From Candidatus Blautia stercorigallinarum (GTDB lineage Bacteria > Bacillota > Clostridia > Lachnospirales > Lachnospiraceae): a stretch of DNA of 43,927 nucleotides. Location of the stretch: positions 1-43,927 of the forward strand of contig DXIQ01000049.1 of NCBI GenBank assembly GCA_019112785.1, written 5' to 3'. This document shows, in pieces, positions 8,960 through 16,318 of this stretch; positions within the stretch are counted from its first letter, which is position 1; every line of letters starts with the position of its first letter. A program made the position numbers and the translations under genes. The notes below the pieces were generated by a model, which was given only the letters and a program-made list of their open reading frames with translations, ran no database searches and was not told the DNA's origin.

Positions 8960-9764
8960 TCTTTTCTTCCTTTTTTACTTCTACTCTTTCTACATACCCC
9001 TTCTTCAGCTTATTGCTCCTGCTCAGGGCTTTGCTCCAGCCCCCTACTTTGTTATACACCCAGAAGGAACGGGAAAAAAGTCCCTTTGCCTTTCCCATTT
9101 TTTCTTTGGTAGTATTGGTATAGATCGAACCGCCGCACTCCATAGGAGTTCCCTTTATGATATGGGCGATCAGATCAGACTCACAGGTCACATCATCAGG
9201 GATCTCTGTATAAGCCAGACCGATGCAGTCTGACTTATGGGCATCGCTTCCTCCGGTTCCCGGAAGGCCGTACTGTTTGGCTATGGCTTTCGCTTTATCA
9301 TTTACTGACTGTGGCTCACAGGCATTAAAAATCTCCATAAAATCAAATTCCTTCAGGATATCCGGATTCCGCTGATAGGCCTTGGCATTCATAAAACTCA
9401 TGTATTTTTCCCCGCAGGGATGGGCCGGTCCCAGAATGCCGCCGTAATTGTGGACGATAGGGATCAGCATCTGCACCGGGATCCCCCGAAGCTCCAGAAG
9501 ACGGAGCTTTATGGTCTCCGGCATGATCACCAGGATATGTCCGGCGTCCAGAGTATCATACTCGATCCCTTTCAGTACCAGAAAATCCTGATACTTGTCA
9601 CCTTTAATATTTTTCTTCCAATACCGGTATCCCCCATAAGAATCGTGATCTGTCACCAGCATACCGCCGAATCCCTGATTCCGCAGCATACGGATATACT
9701 GTTCAATAGGTACTTTTCCATCCGGGGAACCCTCCCGTGTATGGCAATGCATATCAATCTTCAC
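8940..9764 (-). CDS. PHP-domain metal-dependent phosphoesterase
   Basis: The 274-residue protein opens with MKIDMHCHTREGSPDG, giving the HxH metal ligands at His6 and His8. Further PHP motifs are TDHDSYGG, HNYGGILGPAHPCGE and GGSDAHKSD, which supply the remaining ligands of a trinuclear site. Such stand-alone PHP proteins hydrolyse small phosphoesters such as nucleotides or phosphosugars; the substrate cannot be told. The last 30 residues are Lys/Glu-rich and probably disordered. AGGAGAGG lies before the ATG. It sits between the SseB-like gene and hom in a compact operon. Confidence 0.85.
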   Translation of the reverse strand: MKIDMHCHTREGSPDGKVPIEQYIRMLRNQGFGGMLVTDHDSYGGYRYWKKNIKGDKYQDFLVLKGIEYDTLDAGHILVIMPETIKLRLLELRGIPVQMLIPIVHNYGGILGPAHPCGEKYMSFMNAKAYQRNPDILKEFDFMEIFNACEPQSVNDKAKAIAKQYGLPGTGGSDAHKSDCIGLAYTEIPDDVTCESDLIAHIIKGTPMECGGSIYTNTTKEKMGKAKGLFSRSFWVYNKVGGWSKALSRSNKLKKGYVERVEVKKEEKNEQKSD

Positions 9765-9807
9765 GACAACCTCTCCTTTCCTGATCAGATACTCAGAAAA
9801 TGTCCGG

Positions 9808-10593
9808 CTACTTGCCGAATCGCTGTCTCAGTCCCTGGATCTTTTCTTTTGGGATGATCAGATTAAATCCCTGTGGATTGATGATGACCCCTTTTGCCAC
9901 GGGGATCAGCACCTTCTCCAGGTTATCAAAGCCTACCAGCAGGGCCTGAAGCTTTTTCTCTTTATCAAATTTCCGAAATTCTTCCGCATCTGTAAATAAA
10001 GGCTGATAGATATCTCCCTGATTATTTTTAATATAGGGCACCTGGACATTTTTCGGATCCTGTCCGTTTTCCGGTCTCTGCACCGCCATCAGATATCTGC
10101 TCCTGACGGTATTTGCGGCTACCTCTTCCTCCAGCTCCGGAAGATTCTGTTTTTCTTCATTTGCCCCTCCTCTGCGCAGCTCCTGCATAAAATAAATGCC
10201 GGATAACTGAAGCTGAGGATTGAATAACGGCTGTTTCTCTTTAGGCAGGGAGGAAAAATCCGGTTTCTTTACAATTTCTTCCAGCTCCAGCTCTGTCCCT
10301 TCCCGGTCCTTTTCATAGAATACCACAGCATTTACCCCCAGGGTATACAAAGTGGTATAGAAGCTTAAATAGCTTTTATTTTCAACTTTGATAGCGGCAA
10401 CAGGATTTTTCTTGTCTGTAAGAGGTTTTACCGCCTTCTCCAGATCTTCCTTGCTCTCGAAGACCCATACCTGGTCATTAAAGCTTTCCGGATCACAGAC
10501 CACATAGGGCAGCCTGGTAGCCCTGGAAAGAATGGTATAAACTTCTCCCAGCGTCTGTATTTTTCTGATCAGTTCTTTTCTGTTATCATCCAT
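9808..10593 (-). CDS. SseB N-terminal-domain protein
   Basis: The 261-residue soluble protein resembles SseB-type proteins: an N-terminal domain of about 120 residues containing YVVCDPESFNDQVWVFES, and a second domain with QPLFTDAEEFRKF and LLVGFDNLEKVLIP near residues 200-240, followed by an IINPQGFNLIIP segment. Firmicute members are widespread but their biochemical role is unknown. AGGAG precedes the ATG at a good distance. It is the first gene of the sseB-like, PHP, hom, alaX series and has a plausible promoter at 10632-10660. Confidence 0.75.
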   Translation of the reverse strand: MDDNRKELIRKIQTLGEVYTILSRATRLPYVVCDPESFNDQVWVFESKEDLEKAVKPLTDKKNPVAAIKVENKSYLSFYTTLYTLGVNAVVFYEKDREGTELELEEIVKKPDFSSLPKEKQPLFNPQLQLSGIYFMQELRRGGANEEKQNLPELEEEVAANTVRSRYLMAVQRPENGQDPKNVQVPYIKNNQGDIYQPLFTDAEEFRKFDKEKKLQALLVGFDNLEKVLIPVAKGVIINPQGFNLIIPKEKIQGLRQRFGK

Positions 10594-10631
10594 TTTGTTT
10601 CTCCTAATATGTTCATCTTTCTTACGTGTCT

Positions 10632-10660
10632 AGTATACACCTTTTTCCCTTATTTGTCCC
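10632..10660 (-). promoter_or_regulatory. Probable promoter of the SseB-PHP-hom-alaX operon
   Basis: On the minus strand GGGACA (10660-10655) and TATACT (10637-10632) are separated by 17 bp, ending 38 bp before the SseB-like start codon. The -35 box is only a 4/6 match. Confidence 0.5.
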
Positions 10661-10666
10661 TGGAAA

Positions 10667-11206
10667 TCAGGAAAAAAACAGAAGGCTGAAAAAGGCCACT
10701 TCTCCCTGGCACCAGTAGGGCATGCTGCATTCTTCGGCCAGTTTATCCACCTGAACACAGTAGGCGGAAAGGCAGGAGGCCACTCTCTTTGGAAAGCGGC
10801 AGGGGTTTCCTTCCTTCTTTTCACATCTCTCGCAGATCTGGCAGGGCCCCGCCATAGCCGGGAGAAAATCTTCCAGCTTGCCGGAAAGCTGATCGATCAG
10901 TCCCCAGGTCATCTGATTATGCCGGTGCTTGATAACTCTGGTCTCCCGGTCATCTGTAATATCTTTTACAGGAGTAACCGTCTGGAGTACCAGCACCCGT
11001 TTAAATTTTCTGGTCTTCTCTTCCATTTCCTCAGGAGTCCCGCATTCCGGTGGACATGAATAGTTATTCCCATAATTTCCGCAATAATTTATCTCACAGT
11101 ACTTTCTCAGAGAATGATCAAACTGGATCTTCTTAGCAGAAAGTATTTCGCAATTGTCAAATCCTGCTTCTTTTGCTTCTCTTAACAGATCTTCTTCCTG
11201 TATCAT
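10667..11206 (-). CDS. DUF2284 predicted metal-binding protein
   Basis: The 179-residue protein is rich in cysteine. The conserved block CGNYGNNYSCPPECG lies at about residues 42-56, and a second group, CQICERCEKKEGNPCRFP with a later Cys pair, lies in the C-terminal third. This pattern is that of the DUF2284 family, thought to bind metal or an Fe-S cluster; its reaction is unknown. The C-terminus ends in a short hydrophobic run. GGAGG lies before the ATG. It follows the anchored membrane protein gene by 110 nt on the same strand, and the gap contains an 11-bp inverted repeat. Confidence 0.8.
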   Translation of the reverse strand: MIQEEDLLREAKEAGFDNCEILSAKKIQFDHSLRKYCEINYCGNYGNNYSCPPECGTPEEMEEKTRKFKRVLVLQTVTPVKDITDDRETRVIKHRHNQMTWGLIDQLSGKLEDFLPAMAGPCQICERCEKKEGNPCRFPKRVASCLSAYCVQVDKLAEECSMPYWCQGEVAFFSLLFFS

Positions 11207-11251
11207 TTTCTGTTTCCTCCCTGAATTATTAAGCTGCCGTCTGAATATCTC

Positions 11252-11300
11252 AGAACTGTTCCATCAGCATGTTCCCCATCTTAATTAACGGAACAGTTCT
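11252..11300. repeat. Perfect 11-bp inverted repeat in the gap before the DUF2284 gene
   Basis: AGAACTGTTCC at 11252-11262 is exactly inverted as GGAACAGTTCT at 11290-11300, with a 27-nt loop. No T tract follows on either strand. It could be a protein-binding site or an RNA hairpin in the leader of the DUF2284 gene. Confidence 0.5.
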
Positions 11301-11315
11301 AGCATTCTATAATGT

Positions 11316-12194
11316 TTATTGCGACAGCCCTACACGAAATCCGTATTCTACAGTTCCCTGTTCCCACTGGCCCTGCACCAGATATACAGAGCCGGGCTTG
11401 GCGGTAAACTCCAGATTTCCTTTTTCATTTTTTGTCACTTCCACATCTGTTCCATCCGGAATCTGGTCAGTACTGTCCTGGTACTGTCCCAGAAGGGTCT
11501 CATCCCATACCAGAAGTTTTACATTCCCGGGCACTTCATCAAACTCCAGTTCCATGGTCATAGGTTCTGAAATTTTCTTCACTTCCACCGGCTCTGTCTG
11601 GAGAACATGGGCCGCGTCTGTAGTAACCGACTGGCTTTCCCCGCTTTCATCTGTATAGGTCCAGGTATAGCCAAGAGGATCCGGGATCATCACCGTCGCA
11701 GCTGCCAGTTCATCGGTATAACACACATTCAGATGAGGCAGCTCTGCGGGATCCTTTTCTACAAAAAGTTCCTCCAGATAGTGTCCGTATTTATCAATAT
11801 ATTCCTGGTTGGACTGCTGGGTTCTTTCCATTTTTGTGATCCCGTTGTACTGGGCAGGATAAGACTCAGCGATAACGCCGTTTCCCCAGATATTCAGCAC
11901 ATCTCCGCTGTTCAGGTCTTCCTGGGTGATCTTTTTCCCATCCTCATCATAGAGTTCTCCCTCCGGTATATTTCCGTCAAAAGGGTATTCATCTGTTAAA
12001 TTTACAAAAATACTGTTTCCATCCTCTTTCTTTAAATAAACGGCCTTCAGGGCATATTCCCCCTGGATCTGGGTCTCCTCCTGGGGCTTCTCTGAAGAAA
12101 ATTGATTTTTCAGCATATTGGCCGCCACCAAAATGACCAGTGTCACCAGCAGTACGCCAATATAGACAATAGGACTTGTATTATTATTTCTCAT
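11316..12194 (-). CDS. Hypothetical N-terminally anchored membrane protein
   Basis: The 292-residue protein has a short basic N-terminus, one hydrophobic helix (about residues 8-26, PIVYIGVLLVTLVILVAANML), and a long acidic, polar ectodomain without repeats. It is probably a type II anchored or lipid-free secreted-side protein. I recognise no catalytic motif. The ATG at 12194 has a weak AGG 5 bases upstream; a GTG four codons earlier (12206) is possible. The right end of the TnpB element lies directly upstream, so the original promoter may have been displaced, and expression may depend on the element. Homology to a known family was not recognised. Confidence 0.65.
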   Translation of the reverse strand: MRNNNTSPIVYIGVLLVTLVILVAANMLKNQFSSEKPQEETQIQGEYALKAVYLKKEDGNSIFVNLTDEYPFDGNIPEGELYDEDGKKITQEDLNSGDVLNIWGNGVIAESYPAQYNGITKMERTQQSNQEYIDKYGHYLEELFVEKDPAELPHLNVCYTDELAAATVMIPDPLGYTWTYTDESGESQSVTTDAAHVLQTEPVEVKKISEPMTMELEFDEVPGNVKLLVWDETLLGQYQDSTDQIPDGTDVEVTKNEKGNLEFTAKPGSVYLVQGQWEQGTVEYGFRVGLSQ

Positions 12195-12206
12195 AAGACC
12201 TGCCAC

Positions 12207-12385
12207 TCAAAATATGTTTAAATATACTTAAACGCATCGAGAAATTGAAGCCCTTGCGGATGCTTCTTACTGTTTCAATGTGTATGCTTTGACGATTGCA
12301 GGCAATACGCTACTCACAAGTTCTTGTACACTCCACAGTCGTAAATTCCCGAAATAGCCTTCGGTACACACTTACGTTTGCTTGA
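12207..12385 (-). ncRNA. Candidate omega RNA (reRNA) region downstream of tnpB
   Basis: In TnpB systems the guide RNA is transcribed from the 3' end of tnpB through the right end of the element. This 179-nt segment follows the tnpB stop on the same strand, has no open frame of note, and includes the hairpin GAAGC...GCTTC (12266-12247) close to the presumed end. A perfect-looking AT palindrome GTTTAAATATACTTAAAC lies at 12216-12233. The guide would be the flank beyond the end, near the start of the membrane-protein gene. Assignment rests on family knowledge and position. Confidence 0.4.
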
Positions 12386-13545
12386 TTATGCAACCTCGTA
12401 AGTTACAGCATCTCTAAGATTAAGACTTGAATTAAAATCCCTATCTTCCATGTAGCCACATGAACAGCGATATATTCTGTCGGAAAGTTTTAAGTCTTTC
12501 TTGATACTTCCACAACAATGGCACATCTTAGAAGATGGATACCATCTATTTACAATTCTTAATCCAATACCATTATCATCACATTTTGCTTTTAACTTTG
12601 TTCTAAATTCATAAAATTTCTGTGACGCAACAGCTTTCGACAGATGTCTGTTCTTCATCATGCCTGATACATTCAAATCTTCAATTGCTATATAAGACGG
12701 TTTGGTTTTCACTATCTCTGCTATAGTCTTATTGATGTAATCAGTACGGATGCTGTCTATCTTATGATAAAGTCTCTGTACTTTCAGCTTTTGTTTTTGT
12801 ATATTCTTCTGAGTGGACTCTCCTTTCTTTAAATTCTCATACTTGCGTGAAAGACGTCTTTGTTCTCTACGCAGTTGTTTTTCCAATCTCCTTACTCTTA
12901 CCGACTTATTGATGTTCTTATAGGTTTTACCATTTGAAACAATCGCAAAATCTTTTAGACCTAAGTCTATTCCAATGCCCTCATTGTTATTCTTAGTAAT
13001 TTGAATATTGGGAATTTCAACAAGGACAGATACGTAATATCTTCCTGCTTTAATGGATACCGTACCACTTTTAATTTTCCATCCATCCTTAGTCGTTGGG
13101 ATATAGCCTTTTTCTTTCAGGCGTACCCATCCCAAAGCCGGAATCTTAATTCTATGTCTTTCACAATAACAATCCTTTGGGTTATTTTTAACGAAATACA
13201 TTCTTACATCAGACTTGCCTTTCTTTTTGAACTTCGGAAAAGCGCTTTGATGTTTGAAAAACCTTATGAATGCTGTACATCCATTTTCAATAGATTTCTT
13301 TACAGCTTTTGAATACACTTCTTTTATCCATGCTTTATCAGGATGATTGGGGATATATTCACGATTAAGCCATACGCTGAAACTCTTACCAGTCATAAAT
13401 TTCTTACCTTCATCATACAATGCTTTGTTATGACTAAGATAGAAATTATAAACGTATCTACAAGTACCAATCGTCTTATCAATCTTGATTTTTGCTCGAC
13501 TGTCGGATTGATTTCCGTCTTGAAGTTCTTTAGCAATTTCCTCAT
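12386..13545 (-). pseudogene. tnpB: TnpB RNA-guided nuclease, frameshifted near the N-terminus
   Basis: The main frame has the RuvC triad: Asp in GIDLGLKD, Glu in IAIEDLN and Asp in EDRDFNSSLN. The zinc ribbon CHCCG...CSCGY is also present. The N-terminus is split over two frames: from the ATG at 13545 one frame encodes MRKLLKNFKTEINPTVEQK, a typical TnpB start, and the other continues with IKIDKTIGTCRYVYNFYLSHNK. One extra A in the A5 run (T5 at 13489-13493 on the plus strand) would join them into a 386-residue protein of normal size. So the gene is broken by a 1-nt deletion, or is rescued by slippage on the A run, or contains a sequencing error. Without the N-terminus, binding to the guide RNA would be impaired. 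Confidence 0.85.
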
Positions 13546-13693
13546 CTCCTACTCATTTTCTGCCTTTAAGGATACCATAATCTTCTGCCTGACACAACGG
13601 GAAGAATTCTTCCAAAAGCAGATATACATATAAAAAAGATGAATGGCTAAATTCCTTAAATCCCAAATCCAGCTATACCTTTTTAGAGTAGAT

Positions 13694-13727
13694 ACGGTTG
13701 ATTTCATAATTTTCTAAATTCAACCGT
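13694..13727. repeat. Hairpin near the left end of the TnpB element
   Basis: ACGGTTGA at 13694-13701 is inverted as TCAACCGT at 13720-13727, with TTT/AAA extending the stem inward. Subterminal hairpins like this are the ends recognised by Y1 transposases of the IS200/IS605 family, which is why I place the left end here. Confidence 0.45.
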
Positions 13728-13736
13728 TTGCGGGCT

Positions 13737-13772
13737 ATTAAAAAACAGCCTCGAAAGAAGCTGTTTTTTAAT
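13737..13772. terminator. Bidirectional intrinsic terminator
   Basis: ATTAAAAAACAGC at 13737-13749 pairs perfectly with GCTGTTTTTTAAT at 13760-13772, giving A/T tracts on both sides. It can stop transcription from the fumB side (minus) or any plus-strand transcript. Confidence 0.75.
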
Positions 13773-13803
13773 CTGACTTTTCAAGAAACCTGTTAAAATT
13801 GTC

Positions 13804-13822
13804 AAAAAGCCTTTTGGGCTCT
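13804..13822 (-). terminator. Terminator at the fumB stop codon
   Basis: On the minus strand GAGCC-CAAA-AGGC followed by TTTTTG forms a short stem whose 5' arm overlaps the fumB TAG stop. With the stronger hairpin at 13737-13772 it closes the urocanate-to-pyruvate operon. Confidence 0.6.
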
Positions 13823-14360
13823 ATTTTTTTAAAACTTCTTCATATAAATTATTTCCCTGGGGATCGATGACCACGATCACCGGAAGATTTTCCACCTCCA
13901 GTTTCCGGATAGCCTCTGTTCCCAGATCCTCATAAGCGATCACTTCCGCCTTTTTTATACACTTAGAAAGAAGTGCGCCTGCACCTCCCACAGCGGCAAA
14001 AAAGACAGCGCCGTTGCGGACAATGGCCTCTGTGACCTCCGGTTTTCTCTTGCCTTTTCCGATCATCCCCGTAAGGCCCAGATCCAGAAGTCTGGGCGTA
14101 TATTTGTCCATACGGCTGGCTGTGGTAGGTCCTGCTGAACCGATAGGCCTGCCCTCTCTTGCCGGGGTGGGGCCCATATAATAGATCACATTGCCCTCCA
14201 GCTCAATAGGAAGCTTTTCTCCCCGGTCCAGAGCCTGGGACATCCGCAGATGGGCCGCATCTCTGGCTGTATAAATGGTTCCTGTAATATAAACATAATC
14301 CCCTGCTCTCAGAGTCTTAACCTCTTCCCGATCTAAAGGGGCTTTCAGATATCTGTCCAT
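13821..14360 (-). CDS. fumB: Class I fumarase-type hydratase beta subunit (probable mesaconase beta)
   Basis: The 179-residue protein is the C-terminal half of a two-subunit class I fumarase. It shows YITGTIYTARDAAHLRM, the GPTPAREGRPIGSAGPTTASRMD substrate-binding block and the GKGKR motif. With the alpha subunit it forms an oxygen-sensitive 4Fe-4S hydratase. Class I enzymes of this type hydrate mesaconate to (S)-citramalate as well as fumarate. The position directly after methylaspartate ammonia-lyase points to mesaconase as its role here; that is inference. It starts 21 nt after fumA and is the last gene of the 14-gene series, followed by two terminators. Confidence 0.88.
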   Translation of the reverse strand: MDRYLKAPLDREEVKTLRAGDYVYITGTIYTARDAAHLRMSQALDRGEKLPIELEGNVIYYMGPTPAREGRPIGSAGPTTASRMDKYTPRLLDLGLTGMIGKGKRKPEVTEAIVRNGAVFFAAVGGAGALLSKCIKKAEVIAYEDLGTEAIRKLEVENLPVIVVIDPQGNNLYEEVLKK

Positions 14361-14381
14361 GTTCCTTCCTCCTGTTCATCT

Positions 14382-15227
14382 TTAGATGGTCCGCACAATA
14401 TGGCGATTTACATGGCAGCACATATTTACTGCTACCGGAAGTCCCGCAATATGAGTGGCATAAGTATTGATGTTCACTGCCAGGGCAGTTGTGTCTCCGC
14501 CCAGGCCGGCAGGTCCCAGACCGATCTCATTGATCTTTGCAAGGAGTTCCTCCTCCATCTCTCTGATATGAGGCAGGGGAGAATGGACGCCGATCTCTCT
14601 GGTCAGGGCTTTTTTCGCCAGGATAGCAGCTTTTTCAAAAGTGCCCCCGATACCAACGCCTACTACTACAGGAGGACAGGCATTTGGCCCGGCTTCCTTT
14701 ACGGTATTGATAATAGCCTCTTTCACCCCTTCTGCGCCGTCTGCCGGCTTCAGCATCCATATCTTACTCATATTCTCGCTTCCGAATCCCTTTGGAGCCA
14801 GTGTGATCTCCACCTGATCTCCGGGAACGATCTCATAATGGATCACTGCAGGAGTATTATCTTTGGTATTTACTCTTAAAAGAGGATCGCCTACCACGGA
14901 TTTTCTCAGATATCCTTCTTCATATCCCTGACGTACCCCTTCATTTACAGCCTCTTCTACACTGCCGCCCGCAAAGTGTACCTCCTGGCCGATCTTCAAA
15001 AATACTACCGCCATACCTGTATCCTGACAGATAGGGATCATGTCCTTTCCCGCAATATCCAGGTTTTCCAGCAGCTGCCCCAATATCTGTTTTGCCAGGG
15101 GTTTGGACTCCTTCTCATAAGCCTCCCTCATAGCCTTTTCCATATCCGGAGCCAGATAATGATTGGCCTGGATACACATTTCTTTAATGTTTTCTGTAAG
15201 CAGACGGGTGTTTACGTCTCTAACCAT
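14382..15227 (-). CDS. fumA: Class I fumarase-type hydratase alpha subunit (probable mesaconase alpha)
   Basis: The 281-residue protein carries the Fe-S half of a heterodimeric class I fumarase. Three conserved cysteine sites are visible: in CIQANHYL, in PICQDTGMAVVF and in NACPPVVVGVGIGGTFE. These would hold a 4Fe-4S cluster whose free iron binds the substrate hydroxyl. The ATG at 15227 was preferred because GGAGG lies 11 bases upstream; an in-frame ATG six codons earlier (15245) has no ribosome binding site. In this operon the likely reaction is mesaconate + water to (S)-citramalate, the step between ammonia loss and citramalate cleavage. Confidence 0.88.
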   Translation of the reverse strand: MVRDVNTRLLTENIKEMCIQANHYLAPDMEKAMREAYEKESKPLAKQILGQLLENLDIAGKDMIPICQDTGMAVVFLKIGQEVHFAGGSVEEAVNEGVRQGYEEGYLRKSVVGDPLLRVNTKDNTPAVIHYEIVPGDQVEITLAPKGFGSENMSKIWMLKPADGAEGVKEAIINTVKEAGPNACPPVVVGVGIGGTFEKAAILAKKALTREIGVHSPLPHIREMEEELLAKINEIGLGPAGLGGDTTALAVNINTYATHIAGLPVAVNMCCHVNRHIVRTI

Positions 15228-15249
15228 GTCTCTTCTTTCCTCCATTTTT

Positions 15250-16194
15250 CTAACTTCTGTGAAGCTGACGGTTCAGGTCGATCCGGTTCAGATCATGGAT
15301 ATCCTCTGTCCGGTTGCTTCCGATCAGACCGATCAGCATATAATATCCCGTGGCAGGATCCTGGGGATAATCTTTGATCAAAGTAAACTCTTCAATCTTT
15401 CCCGTACTGGATATATGCATTCTGGGTCCCAGACATTCCATAACATGATCTCCGATCTGTACATGATTCTCGTCATAGTAAGAAACCGGAAGGTCTTTTT
15501 TTACCGCTTCACGTACCTGCTCTTCAAGCCAGTGCAGATCCACCGAAGGCTTTTCTTCAAAAAGCAGCACAAAACCATGGCGCACATCTGAACGGGGACC
15601 GTCCTGGGCATATCCTTCTCCCATAAAATAAACACACAGATCCTCCAGGGTGTGGGCCATCTTTCTGTATGCCACAGATTTATGCACGATCCTGGCAATA
15701 TTCTCCGGTAAAGGTCCGAACATATTTGGTCTGGTGATAATGATCTCCTCACCGATCCCTACCAGGAGATCTGCGTTTCTTTTCAGAAAGGGATGGATCA
15801 GTTCAAAATGTTCCACGATCACCATTTTACCATATCCGGCAGCCTCCAGGATCGCTTCTGCCAGCACATGCATCTGGGTAAAAGCAGATTCAAAACGGAT
15901 ATCCAGATGATAGGTATGGGGAGAAAAAGGATCTGACAGATCTTCATGAAGCAGAGGCAGGGGGCGGATATTTACCCCCTCATCATCATTGGTCAGATCC
16001 AGACCCGGAAACATTCCTTTGATCAGCAGGCTTTTTCCTGCTCCCGCATCACCGATGATCCCGATGATATGATCAAAAGGACTGAGATACATCTGGCTCA
16101 GCTGCATTCCCAGATCTGCCATACGGCGGTTTCCTCTGGGGGCAAAATAAAAACTGTACAGGTTGCTGTCCTGCATTTGTCTTGAATATGCCAT
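15250..16194 (-). CDS. P-loop protein of unknown function in the methylaspartate operon
   Basis: The 314-residue protein has a Walker A motif GDAGAGKS at residues 48-55 in IIGIIGDAGAGKSLLIKGMFPG, and then no clear partner motifs that I can place. A central part (about residues 105-170) has HVLAEAILEAAGYGKMVIVEHFELIHPFL and HKSVAYRKMAHTLEDL, resembling an AlaRS second-additional-domain-like region. My recollection is that related proteins carry that label in databases, but this is not a functional proof. It lies between mal and fumA, so a role as chaperone, reactivator or regulator of the pathway enzymes is possible. AAAGGA precedes the ATG. Confidence 0.7.
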   Translation of the reverse strand: MAYSRQMQDSNLYSFYFAPRGNRRMADLGMQLSQMYLSPFDHIIGIIGDAGAGKSLLIKGMFPGLDLTNDDEGVNIRPLPLLHEDLSDPFSPHTYHLDIRFESAFTQMHVLAEAILEAAGYGKMVIVEHFELIHPFLKRNADLLVGIGEEIIITRPNMFGPLPENIARIVHKSVAYRKMAHTLEDLCVYFMGEGYAQDGPRSDVRHGFVLLFEEKPSVDLHWLEEQVREAVKKDLPVSYYDENHVQIGDHVMECLGPRMHISSTGKIEEFTLIKDYPQDPATGYYMLIGLIGSNRTEDIHDLNRIDLNRQLHRS

Positions 16195-16226
16195 AAATTT
16201 TTCCTTTCAGATTAAAGTTCAGAAGA

Positions 16227-16264
16227 CCAGACACGCTTTTAGGATCCTTCTGCAAGCGGTCTGG
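16227..16264 (-). other. Hairpin between mal and the P-loop gene
   Basis: CCAGAC...CGC at 16227-16236 pairs with GCGGTCTGG at 16256-16264, with one bulged base and an inner AGGATCCT palindrome. No T tract follows, so it looks like an RNA processing or stability hairpin inside the 124-nt gap. Confidence 0.45.
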
Positions 16265-16318
16265 CCTTCCATATTTCAGGAATGCCAAAGCATCCCTGCT
16301 ACAGTGCATATGTCAGTT

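Larger units (their letters stand above)
12207..13740 (-). mobile_element. IS200/IS605-type element carrying TnpB only (approximate ends)
   Basis: This stretch is visibly more AT-rich than its neighbours and holds a single TnpB-type gene, with no Y1 transposase TnpA. Hairpins lie near both ends: 12247-12266 (GAAGC/GCTTC stem) on the side after tnpB and 13694-13727 on the side before it. Exact ends cannot be fixed because this family makes no target duplications; the right end should lie between about 12195 and 12246 and the left end between about 13690 and 13740. It sits between the fumB end of the fermentation operon and an unrelated membrane-protein gene. Confidence 0.7.

Noticed and set aside
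12386-13420. Intact 344-residue TnpB starting from TTG at 13420
   Set aside because: The conserved N-terminal part lies upstream across a frameshift, so this frame lacks the proper start of the protein.
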